64,000 bases of DNA, taken from NCBI GenBank assembly GCA_019925795.1, contig CM034314.1, forward strand, positions 78,240,780-78,304,779, written 5' to 3'. Source of the DNA: Dendrobium chrysotoxum (taxonomy: Eukaryota > Streptophyta > Magnoliopsida > Asparagales > Orchidaceae). Of this stretch, positions 44,966 to 57,315 are shown in pieces (position 1 is the first letter of the stretch; every line of letters starts with the position of its first letter). Position numbers and translations under genes: made by a program. The notes under the pieces are model-generated. The model did no database searches. It saw nothing but the letters and a program-made list of their open reading frames with translations, and was not told the DNA's origin.

Positions 44966-46537
44966 TTACTCAATCTCACCAACCATTTGAATATTATTCA
45001 ATGGTTGTCTTTGTTGTTGTTGATTTTGCCCCCCAGTGGGGCGAGCTTCTTCTCGGGTAGGTGGGTTCCCAATAAACTGTCGAAGATAGCCCTGGTGGAT
45101 AAGTCTTTCAATCTCATCCTTAAGTTGCCAACATGCTTCAGTAGTGTGGCCACGACTACGATGAAAGTGACAGTACTGATCTTGATTTCCTGTATTTGGC
45201 TTCGAAGGATGCGGCCATTTCACTTTGTCCTGATCTTGAATCGCCATTAACACATTTGCTCGAGATGTGTTGAGCGGAGTGTACTCTTTCTCCTGCCGAG
45301 GTTCTCGTTGTGGTAATGGGGGCCTAGGAGGTATATTGCTATTCCCTTGCTTTTTCTGTTGTAAGGAAGAATTATCCATCCCAGGAGCACCTTTGCGCTT
45401 CCCATTTGTCTGCTCGAACTGCTTTCTGTGAGCATTTATGGCTTCATCTGCGGAGATTTGTGCCTCCACACGATGAATCAGGTCGGCGTATGAATGAACC
45501 GTATCTCGCATAAGAGCTGAATAAAAGGGGCCAGGACGGAGGCCACCAAGAAAGACTCCTCTCAATAATTCAGGATCTACTCCCGGAATTTGTCGAGCCT
45601 CAGTAGAAAATCGCTGAAAATACTCTTTCAACGATTCTCCCTCATTCTGACGGATTCCAGATAGGTGGGAGGAATCCTTAGTGATTCTTCGATTGGCTAC
45701 GAACTGTTCGACAAATACTTTGGCCAATTTGACGAATGTGGGGATCGTTCTGGCTGGAAGTGAATAGAACCATGTTCGAGCTTGTCCTTTAAGAGTGGCA
45801 GGAAAAACCTGGCAAAGGAGTGCGTCTGAGGCTCGTTGAATATGCATGATGGTCCTGTAATGGTCGATGTGCTCGTACGGGTCAGATATCCCATCGTAGG
45901 ACTCGACGCTTGGTAGCTTAAAGCCAGCCGGAATAGGGTGTTGAAGAATAGCTTCTGTCAAGGGTGATGACTCCTGCAAGTCCCACTGACGAAGGGGTTG
46001 CCTTATGCCTCGTGCAGGGAACTCTTCTCGGACCAATCGTCGTAGTTCGTGGCGAAGGGTATTGCGAGGGAGCTCAGCAATGTGTGGTCGGGCTAACTCT
46101 TCGGGGAGGTCCAAAGGAATACGAGGTTGCCGACCTGTATGCGAAGGATGGGTAGAACTTGCTGTATCAGCCAGTTCGTTATCTTGATGTGACTGCGAAC
46201 GCCTCCTGAGTGGAGGAAGAGGAATCTCGTCTTGAAGATGTTCGATTTGAACAGCTTCGACACGTGGTGGATCTCGAGGGAGAAGAACCTCCTCCTGAGG
46301 TGCTAGGGTCGGTTGTCGAGTCTCTCGCAAGAGTTGTAGGATCTCGTTTTGAGATTCTTCCATCTTCCTGATGCGGTCTTCAATGGACGGTCCTGAAATT
46401 CCTTCTCCCATAGCGTCTTGCCCCCCAGCATGAAAGGAGGCGGATACTTGGGGTCTATGATTCATAGACTGATCCCGAGATTGATGTGAATTGGAGCGGG
46501 AGGCTCCCAAGATGCGATTGCTACGCCTGTTGACCAT
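44966..46537 (-). CDS. gag: Retrotransposon gag-like polyprotein (pol absent), element C
   Basis: The 523-aa frame starts 30 bp inside the PBS and is uninterrupted. Residues 1-200 are charged, Gln/Pro-rich and low in structure, with a possible helix at 50-75. Residues 205-365 match the plant Ty3/gypsy gag core: DPYEHIDHYRTIM, LKGQARTWFYSLP, FVEQFVANRR, ESLKEYFQRF and GLRPG. Residues 456-469 form a zinc-knuckle-like C-H-H-C cluster (CHFH...GHTTEAC), followed by DEIERLIHQGYLRQFIG. The frame ends after a Gln-rich tail, just where a protease would begin in an autonomous relative. Gag would package element RNA; intactness in a recent insertion suggests it is, or was, made. Confidence 0.92.
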   Translation of the reverse strand: MVNRRSNRILGASRSNSHQSRDQSMNHRPQVSASFHAGGQDAMGEGISGPSIEDRIRKMEESQNEILQLLRETRQPTLAPQEEVLLPRDPPRVEAVQIEHLQDEIPLPPLRRRSQSHQDNELADTASSTHPSHTGRQPRIPLDLPEELARPHIAELPRNTLRHELRRLVREEFPARGIRQPLRQWDLQESSPLTEAILQHPIPAGFKLPSVESYDGISDPYEHIDHYRTIMHIQRASDALLCQVFPATLKGQARTWFYSLPARTIPTFVKLAKVFVEQFVANRRITKDSSHLSGIRQNEGESLKEYFQRFSTEARQIPGVDPELLRGVFLGGLRPGPFYSALMRDTVHSYADLIHRVEAQISADEAINAHRKQFEQTNGKRKGAPGMDNSSLQQKKQGNSNIPPRPPLPQREPRQEKEYTPLNTSRANVLMAIQDQDKVKWPHPSKPNTGNQDQYCHFHRSRGHTTEACWQLKDEIERLIHQGYLRQFIGNPPTREEARPTGGQNQQQQRQPLNNIQMVGEIE

Positions 46538-46567
46538 CGTAGCAATACTTGAAGTTGTGGGATAAGA

Positions 46568-46585
46568 TTCCCACAGACGGCGCCA
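46568..46585 (-). other. Element C primer binding site
   Basis: On the minus strand TGGCGCCGTCTGTGGGAA begins three bases inside the 5' LTR. The TGGCGCC start is typical of plant Ty3/gypsy PBSs; the priming tRNA is not assigned. Confidence 0.8.
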
Positions 46586-46588
46586 AAC

Positions 46589-47610
46589 TGTTGCGGACTC
46601 AAATATACGCGGCGATAGAGTTTAATATTTCCGTCTCAGCGTTGTACGTATATTCAGCACACAAACATAATCGAAATAGTAACACCAGGATTTTTACGTG
46701 GAAAACCCTGGAAAGGGAAAAAACCACGGGGCCACGCCCAGTTGAAAGAGTTCCACTAGTGTCGTTTGAAGTACACGAGGCTGATCCGTCCTTTAAATTC
46801 AGGACGATCAGATTACAATGAGTATCAGTTACAAGGACAAGCAGAGTTCCGATGTCACTTGAGTGTCCGGCAGAATTCCGGCGTCACTTGGAAAGAAGTC
46901 CGGCGTCACTCGGGCGTTGGGCAGAATTCCGGCGTCGGGCAGAATTCCGACGTTGCTCCCGTGTCAGGCAGAGCTCCGGCGTCCCTCGGGCGCCTGGTGG
47001 TGCTTCGGTGGTGTTCCGGCGGAGTTCCGGCGGTGTTCCGGCGGTGGTCGAGGAGGAGTTATTCCCTCCTAGACTTCTCTTCTCTTCTTCTTCTCTTCCT
47101 TCTCTTCTTGGCTTGGGTCCCCTCTTAAGAGAAATGAGGGGCTATTTATAGTTTTTCTGGAGTGGCATAGCCCGTAAATATGTGAGGGATCAAGGGCAAA
47201 TAAGGAGTGATCCGGATGAACGGTCGATATTGAATCCCTTGATCGTGAACCGTTTATCAAGCATTTGAAGGTCTTAATGATATCAGAATTCTGCGATCTT
47301 GGACTCGTTGGATTCGTCTCGTCGAGCCGCTCGATTCGAGTATAAGCTCGTCAAAATCGGAGACCGTTTGGTAACTCAAATTGCTGTTTGATGCTTCCAA
47401 CAGCACTTCGGGTACTTGATTTGGACTCGTTTGGGCTCGGCTCGAGTCAAATTTGGTGTTGTTGGATTCGTATTTCCGAGACGCTCAGTTCGACTGTAAG
47501 CTTGCTGAAATCGGAGTTTAAATAGTCTCCGAATTAATTTTTGAAGTTTCCAACTTGAGTTTTTCCTCGAGATTCGTGCCTGATCAAGATAATTTTCCGA
47601 TGACGTATCA
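46589..47610 (-). repeat. Element C 5' LTR
   Basis: Direct repeat of 40899-41920 at a constant offset of 5,690 bp, with no indels. The minus-strand TATA box at 47143-47150 would drive the element's transcript through gag. Confidence 0.93.
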
Positions 47611-47615
47611 CCTCT

Positions 47616-50190
47616 CATTTTTTTTTCTTATAAAAAAAAAAAAATCTGAAAACAATAAAGTTTATTTAAATTTCTGTGATGTTTAGATTATTTCATTGCT
47701 TTCGTTCGTTGCTTCGTTTCATAAAGTTTTTATTTATTGCAAGTTTCTCGATAAGGATAACTGTTCACTTTGTCTACTAATGTAAGATGTGTGAGCTACC
47801 TCTATATTTGTTCATTGAGTTCTTCATGTTCATTTATGCAGTTTGTTCATCATTATTTTAGGCAATGTGTAAATGATATTTTCTCAATCTTTATTTTCAT
47901 GAGAGATTCAATGTCGTTAATATTTGGATGGAGAGAAATATGCCTTGTTCTATGATATTTTCTCACTCTTTTTGTAAATATAAGTATGGAGATTTTTGTT
48001 ATATAAATGTGCCTTGCTTAGATGAGATTATCTCATTATTTTCATAAAGCTTAGTATCGAAATTCTTTTTTTATTTAAATGTCTTGTTCTATAATCTTTC
48101 TACTTTTTTTTCTTTTTTTATAAAAATATAAGGAGATTTTTTTTTTTTATGTGAATATGCTTTTCTTAAGTCATATTTTCTTATTGTTTTATGAAGAATC
48201 AACGCATACCTTTATGATACAGATTCTTGTTGTGTAGATTCAGCTCTTAGTTATATCATTTGAGTGGTTAAGCTAGTTTATATAGAAGTCAATATACTTC
48301 TCCAAAGCTTTTAATTGCTTACATTCATTTGAATTGGATGATGATTATATTCATAGAAAAAGTTGATAAGTCTATATACAACTGTTATAATTTATTCGTT
48401 AACTCATTTTGATATGAATGTGCGATATTATTTACCCTGATAAGACTTGTTCTTTTTAATTATATATATACACTAAAGTACCTGCAATGTTTAGCCTTTC
48501 TATTTCCATGTTTATAGAGTTGTGATATTTGCTTGCTATTTCTTCACGCATACCTTGAATTAGTTTGTTTGATGGAATCTATACATGTACGTCTTTGAAG
48601 TGTTTAAGGGAGTTATTGTTGTTCTTCTCAATCTGTATCTTGAATGACCTCTTTAAGTTGGTTAATTTTGTTTAATACTTCCTCTATTTATTCATACAAT
48701 AATTAAAAAAAAAACAGATATGTTCAGGTTTGTAAATTTTTTTTTTTGATGACTTAAAGTTCATAGAGTTATTAATCATAAAGCTGATTTAGGATTAAAA
48801 TTAACAAGCTAATGATACTCTCCATTTTTTTAATGAGAATATTCGAATATACATAAATCACATGATTTTCAATATTTCTAAAAAATCATTTTTAAATGTC
48901 AAACACAGGCTCTCTATTGACAACTTATTATTAGAAAATTTCTCTTTTATAATTATGATGATTTGAATATATCTTGGCATGACATTCGTGGTTAATCAAT
49001 ATATACTTATATAATTTTAATTCTTTTAAATGTGCTTTACCGAGACGCATCCAAAGATATTCATAAAATTGTATTCATGATTAAGCATGGGATTGTAAAC
49101 AAATGATAACAATAGGTGATTAATGTGAGATAAATTACACCCATGCTTTAACATTTAATATAATGCTGCTAAAGATGGGAAGCATTCAAATGTGTATTCA
49201 TTATTAATTAGTGAAGGGTAACTTTTCTTTAGAGTTAATGTTTGTTCTAGTGTCATTGCTGATATATTGGAATGATTCATGTACATGTTTGGATAAGCAA
49301 TGTAAATAATTCCCATCATCTTTGGAGTATCCTTCAAACTTATCGTAAAAAAAAAAAAAATAATCTCTTTAATGTGTATAACTATTCATTCATATTCCTT
49401 TGAAAATGTGTTTTGAGAAATCCATTTTGACATATATATATGATTTTATTTATCTTGAGAATAGTTGTTTTGTCAATTGTATACAAACTGAATTACTAGC
49501 AGAGTTTAACTTTTCTATTTCTATTATATATGTATGGTTGTAATTTCTCTACATGTTTGATTTCTTCTTATGAGAAAGTATATGAGTTAAAGTTCTTTCT
49601 TGTATATAATTATGCATGTTGATTCATTCTTGTGAGATAGTATATGTGTCAGAGTTTCTTCCTATATAGAAGCATGCATATTGAGATTATTTCTTGCAAA
49701 GTTCCACTCATTTTGAAATTGCCTTAATAATTTGATTTGGCTTACATTTTTTTTTCTTCCTTCACATACTCACTTATATGTCAATTCATATTAGCTTCTA
49801 TATTCGGATATATGAAATTCTGACACCTATTTCTCTCTTCGCGTTATTTGCAAGGTACCTTTGGGAGAGCTAAAGTAAGAAGCAACTGGAGCACAGACGA
49901 AGGAGCTTGGGCAATCGGATCCGAGCATCAGTCGCCCTCATTCATTCTGGTGGGGGTGCTACAAGCGGAACCACCGGGTCACAGCCCCCGGTGTTGTAAG
50001 TTTTCTTAAAACTTAGATAGCCTCTAGGGAACCCGTTTGTGTGTACGTTCCCCTACCTTTAGGACCTTATAGAAACTTCAATTATTAGATTATTTTATTA
50101 TCTTATTTTATTTTTAGATCCCTAAGTCCATTTACACATGTGCGAGTGTCCAAAGGGTTAGAAACAAACTCCTTTTAATCCCCTACAATA
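47616..50190. other. B1 middle, AT-rich, no gene recognised
   Basis: T-rich, intron-like DNA without conserved frames, ending near TTTGCAAG (about 49853). A GC-richer patch follows at 49,855-50,000 (GAGCATCAGTCGCCC, GGGTCACAGCCCCCGGTG). It has no counterpart in B2. Confidence 0.4.
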
Positions 50191-53100
50191 CTAGCAACAC
50201 TTAAGGACAACAATTAAGGACCCGTTTAGCATACTTAAAAAAAATTCTAGGAGATAGGGTTTACTTCTGATTGACTTGAAACTTGAAACACTTAAACTTA
50301 GTGACATCCTAAACCCCTCAGAATTTTCTAGGAATTTTTAGGACTTATTAAACCCCTTAATTGATCAACCCTAATTTACCCGTTAATTAAGCCTTAGAAA
50401 CTTCAGAAAAATCTAATAAATCCATTTTTAAATCAGAAAAATACCCATAATACCTCAAATTCTCCAAAATTCAGTCCCCAACCTTAAATAATTAGGGCCC
50501 CTTAATTGGAAATTAATCGGGACTTTAATTCAACCTTAATCAAAAATCACCTTTTTGCCTTAATTAAATCATTAAAAATTATTAAAAATCCTAAATTTTC
50601 TCCAAACACTTTGGAATACCTTCTTAGGTCATTTCTGACCGTTGGGGGTGATTCCAATCAGTTTGGAGCTGATTTGGGCCAAAACCCCCAAAGTACCCCT
50701 AATTAGGCAATTTCGATAATTCATTTAATTGCCCCAACTTCTAAAAATTATAACTAATTACAGAAAACTCCAAAATGGGAAAACTAAAAGGCATTCAACT
50801 CACATTAAGGTCTAATATTTATTAAAAATATGAGGTGCTCAGAAACCAACTAAAATTAAAAAGTCAACTATTCGGTCAACCGTAGCCTATAGTCTAGGGC
50901 CCGAAACTTCTAAAATTCATAACTTTGAGTAGGAAACTCCAAACCCAGCAAACTCAAAGGCATTCAACTCACATTAGGGTATAGTATTTATTAAAAATAT
51001 TAAGATTTCATAAATCAACTTAAATCAAAAAGTCAACAATCCGGTCAAACTTAGTTCAAAACGGGACCAGAACTTCAAAAATTCATAACTTTGGATAGAA
51101 GAATCCAAATCGGGCATACTAACTGTCTAACTGATCAGGTTAAGGCCTAGTATTTTATAGAAATATTAGCTGGTCATAAATACCCTTTAATCAAAAAGTC
51201 AATTTTGGACCCCCTTTTACTTAGTGTATAGGTGGACCCCGAACCCCCTAAAACTCACTAATGCAATTTAAACTTTAAATATTATTACCCTAAGAACTAA
51301 AATTGATCCACACATTAAATCAACTAAGATAGATCTCAATTCACTAATATTTGGACTTTAAATAAAATTCCCTTTTCAGACCTACAACCAACCTGGACAG
51401 TAGGCAACTGTAACTAACCACCCAGCTTAGGATCTACCTCAGCTACACAGCTTTTCACACACATCTAGATGGTTTGTTAGGGCACCACTTCTAGACCTAG
51501 GCTAGGCCGGTGTTTACTTCTATGATGTGTGCCGAGATTTCTGAGATTTCACTGCATGTTATGATTGAGATGATGCTGGTGTGGTTGTTTACTTTTACTG
51601 CACTCTGGGAATTGATGTGATTGCACGATAGACTACCCATAGGTTAGGATCGATTTTGATACTAATGATGTTTTCTGCAGGTGGCCATGCTCATGCAGCG
51701 CTAAATATAAGGGGGGCAATAATCATGATTTAAACACTAATGTCATTTTATGCAGGTGCTTCAGAAATTGCTCAGCCCCCCTAAATAAATGAGGGCTAAT
51801 AAAAAAAATTATTATAAATTGCTACAGGTGCTCCAAAGCTTGCTTAGCCCTCAAAATAATTAAGAGCATGGCCAGTGTGGCTCTGATGAGCATTTCATTT
51901 TCTTATAACTGCTTGTGACATATTAAACTGCTTGGGATGACTTTTATTAGGATAACCTTGCAGGGGAGTCTAGATTTACTACTTTTCATTAATGTAAATC
52001 ACTTGTAATCTGGTATAGAGTTGTGAAATTTTATTTTGAGTGGGGATACAAGAATCCAAAGGTTGGATGCCCAAAGAGAAAAGGACACCCAATATGAGGA
52101 TAGTCCTTTTCTGTTTGGGAATCCAAATTTGGATTATTCTACTACCCGAGGAGTCCAAGGAAGCTGAGGTCCAAGGAGTCCGAGGAAGCTCAGATCCAAG
52201 GGGTTTAAGAAAGAGAAGATCAAGAAGATGAAGACCAAGTGTATCCCACTCAAAATAACTTGCGTCAGTCTTAGGACTAGAAATCCGGGTTGTTGGCAGT
52301 GGTGCCCGGCCACTTTAATTTTCTGCAGACCCTGCGTTGTAATTAAGGGCAGTTGGCCTATGGACATTTATTAATTTGTTTGGATAATTTTGATGTGTTT
52401 TATGATTGTGTGCCTCTAGGATTGTTTGCTTTTCTTAATTTCTTGGCGTTTTGCATGTCGCTTTTGTTTTAGCCTGGATTTCGTTAGGCTCTTTAAGGAC
52501 TAAAACTTTTTCTACTCACAACTAACATTCAAATTTTAAGATTTAAATAATTTAGAAACTTAACGACCTAGGGAATCGCCGGAATCGTCTGGGGTCGCAT
52601 GCATATTATTGCATTTCTCTCTTTCCTTCTATAAGACACTTCCCCGCCTGCGGGTAGAGTCCGGATAATCTGACCTATGAGGATGAGGTGCCGGACCTGG
52701 GGAAGCCCAGTCTAATTCTAAAAATTATTTTTATAAGCCTTTTTTTTAAATCCTGTGCATATCTGATTTGGATACTTTAACCAGCATGCATTGCATTAGA
52801 AATCAACTAAATCAAAATTTTAATTGCATTAGTCATAGGAGCATTCACCCAACATCAGTCTGGGGCCAACTAGGAAATCCTCTAGACGTCGGCCCTACCT
52901 CCAAGAACTATAACCTACCTACCCATCTTTCATAAATGACTTGACAGCATGGTTTTAAAGCGATTAGGTGGTTAGCTGGCTCCCCCTTCCAGGCCGGGGT
53001 AAGTCCAGGTTTTGCATTGCATTAGTTAGGACACGGGTGTTAGTGTTGCGTAGAACACTAAACCCATTAGATTCAGGATTCAAGGCTACTATTGTTTCGT

Positions 53101-53674
53101 AGTACGCCTCATCAGTAGGTAGGTCTTCTGTCTTCCAGAGACCCTAAACCCTACATATCCGCGTCACACGGATGACGCCACCTCCATCCTTCCCTCCTGC
53201 ATGCTTCGAGTGCATGATTTATTTATTTTTCTCCAGTTTCTTCTCACTACCTTAGTCCCTCCGGATGCTGATGTGAGCCGTGCATGTTGACTAAGCCTAG
53301 TTGAACCTCTCTTTCTCTTCGAGTAGGACTTCCTAGTCTTCCCTCTATGTACCAATCCCAATTTAGAAAGAATAATGTAGAATCCTTAATCGAGAGTATT
53401 CTCAGGCCCCGGCTTGAGATGTAATTAACCACGGGGGCTTGCGCCCGTGGGAAACCGAATCTCACTCTCAAATAAACCCCATTCGAGCTAATGTATCGGG
53501 TGGGGGAAACCCGTTACGATCAGATCATATATATTATTACCCATCAGGGTGTGCTGGTGAGAGCCGCTATCCTCAATGGTTAATCATATGTGTGATCGAA
53601 TCTGCCCTTCCATTGGCCAGATACTGTCTCCCCTCGCGGGGCGATGGTTTCTGTAGTCCTTTCGGAGGTCCACA
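50190..53674. repeat. Left arm of ~3.5-kb inverted repeat (B1/B2)
   Basis: Reverse-complement partner of 53824-57315. The homology can be followed from ACAACAATTAAGGAC at about 50205 to the terminus GGTCCACA at 53674. The arms are similar but not identical, with scattered substitutions and small indels. The 149-bp spacer is host element A sequence. Confidence 0.92.
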
Positions 53675-53823
53675 GAAGGTCCCTCAATGGGCAGAAGTCC
53701 AGCAACTGGAGGAAGTTCGACATCGGGTAGAATTCCGATAAAAGTTCCGCAATGGGCAGAAGTACAACAGCAGGAGGGAGCTCAGTGCTGGGTAGAATTC
53801 TGATAAAAGTCCTACAATGGGCA
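53675..53823. repeat. Element A array fragment between B1 and B2
   Basis: Repeats of GGGCAGAAGTCC, GGAGGAAGTTCGACATCGGG and TAGAATTCCGATAAAAGT are the continuation of A's irregular array. It starts with B1's TSD GAAGG and ends with B2's TSD GGGCA, proving that B1 and B2 are separate insertions into A. Confidence 0.92.
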
Positions 53824-56800
53824 TGTGGACCTCCGAAAGGACACAAACACCATCGCCCTGCGAGGGGAGACATTATCTGGCCAATGGAAGGGCAGATTCG
53901 ATCACACATATGATTAACCATTGAGGATAGCGGCTCTCACCAGCACACCCCGATGGGTAATAATATATATGATCTGATCGTAACGGGTTTCCCCCACCCG
54001 ATATATTAGCTCGAATGGGGTTTATTTGAGAGTGAGATTCGGTTTCCCACGGGCGCAAACCCCTGTGGTTAATTACATCTCAAGCCGGAGCCTGAGAATA
54101 CTCTCGATTAAGGATTCTATATTATACTTTCTGAATTGGGATTGTCACATAGGGGGAAGACTAGGAAGTCCTACTCGAAGGGAAAGAGAGGTTCAACTAG
54201 GCTTAGTCAACATGCACGGCTCACATCAGCATCCGGAGGGACTAAGGTAGTGAGAAGAAACTAGAGAAAAATAAATAAATCATGCACTCGAAACATGCAG
54301 GAGGGAAGGATGGAGGTGGCGTCATCCGTGTGACGCGGATATGTAGGGTTTAGGGTCTCTGGAAGACAGAAGACCTACCTACTGATGAGGCGTACTACGA
54401 AATAATAGTAGCCTTGAATCCTAAATCTAATGGGTTTAGTGTTCTACGCAATACTAACACCCGTGTCCTAACTAATGTAATGCAAAACCTGGACTTACCC
54501 CGGCCTGGAAGGGGGAGCCAGCTAACCACCTAATCGTTTCAAAACCATGCTATCCAGTCATTAATGAAAGAAGGGTGGGTAGGTTATAGTTCTCGGAAGT
54601 AGGGCCGACGTCTAGAGGATTTCTTAGTTGGCCCCGGACTGATGTCGGGTGAAAGCTCCTATGACTAATGCAATTAAAATTTTGATTTAGTTGATTTCTA
54701 ATGTAATGCATGCTGGTTAAAGTATCCAAATCAGGTATGCATGAAACTTTAAAAAGGCTTATAAAAATAATTTTTAGAATTAGACTGGGCTTTCCCAGAT
54801 CCGGCACCTCATCCTCATAGGTCAGATTATCCGGACTCTACCCGCAGGCGGGGAAGTGTCTTATAGAAGGAGAGGAGAAATGCATTAATATGCATGCGAC
54901 CCCAGACGATTCTGGCAATTTCCTAGGTCGTTAAGTTTCTAAATTGCTTAAACCTTAAAATTTTAAATATTAGTTGCGAGTAGAAAATGTTTTGGTCCTT
55001 AGAGAGCCTAACGAAATCCAGGCTAAAACAAAAGCGGCATGCAGATCGCCAATAAACTATGAAAAGCGTACAACCTATACGCAATCATCATCAAATCAAG
55101 CATAATACATAATTAAACAAATCAATTAAATGTCCATAGGCCAACTACCTTAATTACAACCCAGGGTCTGCAGAAAATTAAAGTGGCCGGGCACCACTGC
55201 CAACAACCCGGATTTCTAATCCTAAGACTGACGCAAGTTATTTTGAGTGGGATACACTTGGTCTTCATCTTCTTGATCTTCTCTTTCTTAGACTCCTTGG
55301 ATCTGAGCTTCCTTGGACTCCTTGGACCTCAGCTTCCTTGGACTCCTCGGGTAGTAGAATAATCCAAATTTGGATTCCCAAATAGAAAAGGACTATCCTC
55401 ATATTGGGTGTCCTTTTCTCTTTGGGCATCCAACCTTTGGGTTTCAGCATCCCCACTCAAAATAGACTTTCACAACTCTCAACCAATATTACAAATAGTT
55501 ACATTAAATGAAAGTAGTAAATCTAGACTCTCCTGCAAGGTTATCCTAATGAAAATCATCCCAAGCAGTTTATATTATCCCAAGCAATTTATATAAAAAT
55601 AAAAGTACTCATCACAGCCACACTTGGCCATGCTCTTAATTATTTGAGGGCTAAGCAAGCTCTGGAGCACCTGTAACAATTTATAATGATGATTTTAATT
55701 AGCCCTCATTTATTTAGGGGGGCTGAGCAATTTCTGGAGCATCTGCATGAAACAATGTTAGTATTTAAATCATGAATTTTGCCCCCCTTTATTTTAGCAT
55801 GGAAAGAGCATGGCCACCTGCAGAAAGTATCATTAGTATCAAGATCGATCCTCACCTATGGGTAGTCTATCGTGCAATCACATCAATTCCCAGAGTGCAG
55901 TAAAAGTAAACAAACACACCAGCATCATCTCAATCACAACATACAGTGAAATCTCAGAAATCTCGGCACACAACAGAAAGGTAAACACCGGCCTAGCCTA
56001 GGTCTAGAAGTGGTGCCCTAACAAACCATCTAGATGTGTGTGAAAAGCTGTGTAGCTGAGGTAGATCCTAAGCTGGGTAGTTAGTTACAATTGCCAACTG
56101 TCCAGGTTGGTTGTAGGTCTAAAAGGAAATTTTAATTAAAGTATAAATATTAGTGAATTAAGATCCATTTTATTTAATTTGGTATGTAGGTCAGTTTTAA
56201 TACTTAGGGTAATAATATTTAAAGTTTAAATTACATTAGTGAGTTTTAGGGGGTTCGGGGTCCACCTATACACTAAGCAAAAGGGGGTCCAAAATTGACT
56301 TTTTGATTAAAGTGTATTTATGACCAGCTAATATTTCTATAAAATACTAGGCCTTAACCTGATCAGTTAGACAGTTAGTATGCCCGATTTGGATTCTTCT
56401 ATCCAAAGTTATGAATTTATGAAGTTTTGGTCTCGTTTTGAACTAAGTTTTACCGGATTGTTGACTTTTTTTTATTTAAGTTGATTTCTGGAATTTTAAT
56501 ATTTTTAATAAATACTAGACCCTAATGTGAGTTGAGTGCCTTTGAGTTTGCTGGATTTGGAGTTTCCTACGCAAAGTTATGAATTTTACAAGTTTCGGGC
56601 CCTAGACTGTAGGCTACGGTTGACCAAAGAGTTGACTTTTTATTTTAGGTTGATTTCTGGACACCTAATATTTTTAAAAAAAACTAGACCTTAATTAGAG
56701 TTAGGCGCCTTTTAGTTTGCCCATTTTGGAGTTTTATGTAATTAGTTATGATTTTTAGAAGTTGGGGCAATTAAATGAATTATCGGAATTGCCTAATTAG

Positions 56801-57315
56801 GGGTACTTTGGGGGTTTTGGCCCAAATCAGCTCCAAACTGATTGGAATCACCCCCAAAGGTCAGAAATGACCTAAGAAGGTGTTCCCGAGTGTTTGGGGA
56901 AAATTTGGAATTTTTAATAATTTTAAATGATTTAATTAAGACAAAAAGGTGATTTTTGATTAAGGTTGAATTAAAGTCCAGATTAAGGTCCAATTAAGGG
57001 GGGCCCTAATTATTTAAGGTTGGGGACTGAATTCTGGAGAGTTTGAGGTATTATAGGTATTTTTCTGATTTAAAATGGATTTATCATATTTTTCTGAAGT
57101 TTCTGAGGCTTAATTAACGGGTAAATTAGGGTTTGCTAATTAAGTGTTTTAAAGAGTCCAAAAAAAATTCCTAGAAAATTCTAGGGGGTTCCAAATGTCA
57201 CTAAGCACTAGTGTTTAAAGTTTCATAGCAATCCGGGATCTATCCTAGCTCCTAGAAATATTTTAAGTTCGCTAGAGAGTCCTTAATTATTGTCCTTATT
57301 GTGTCACTACACTAA
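53824..57315. repeat. Right arm of ~3.5-kb inverted repeat (B1/B2)
   Basis: Reverse complement of 50190-53674. Shared landmarks in opposite orientation include CCCCTCGCAGGGCGATGG, the stretch around CCGTTACGATCAGATCATAT, the tract at 54320-54480, and CCAAACTGATTGGAATCACC at about 56832. Confidence 0.92.

Larger units (their letters stand above)
40899..47610 (-). mobile_element. LTR retrotransposon C, gag-only, complete, TSD CCTCT
   Basis: A 6,712-bp element nested in B1. The LTRs 40899-41920 and 46589-47610 are both exactly 1,022 bp. By eye they differ at only two bases (near 41341/47031 and 41685/47375). CCTCT flanks it at 40894-40898 and 47611-47615. Reading on the minus strand the order is 5' LTR, PBS, gag, 86-bp array, irregular array, ~113-bp array, GC-rich palindromic tract, PPT, 3' LTR. 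No protease, reverse transcriptase, RNase H or integrase is encoded. It resembles the plant gag-only (TR-GAG type) non-autonomous elements and must rely on pol in trans. Near-identical LTRs mark it as recent. Confidence 0.93.
39079..53674. mobile_element. Unit B1: giant TG...CA insertion (solo-LTR-like), TSD GAAGG
   Basis: On the plus strand it begins TGTTGACCTCAATTTTCATACG and ends TTTCGGAGGTCCACA. GAAGG flanks it at 39074-39078 and 53675-53679. Without nested element C and its duplicated CCTCT it is about 7.9 kb. It shares about 450 bp at its left end and 3.5 kb at its right end with B2, in opposite orientation; the middles differ. No direct terminal repeats, PBS or protein domains are seen, so a solo LTR of a very long LTR is the best reading. 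A 5'-leader-like region (39,540-40,460) and possible splice signals (AAAG|GTAAAA near 40459, TTTGCAAG|GTACC near 49853) hint at plus-strand transcription. Strand is left open. Confidence 0.8.

Noticed and set aside
44924..45250. Plus-strand 108-codon frame
   Set aside because: Antisense shadow of the gag frame on the minus strand.
53164..54250. Matching short ORFs on both strands (peptides starting MRPWETESHS and MRVRFGFPRA)
   Set aside because: They duplicate because of the inverted repeat. They are short, without domain features, and lie at LTR-like termini.
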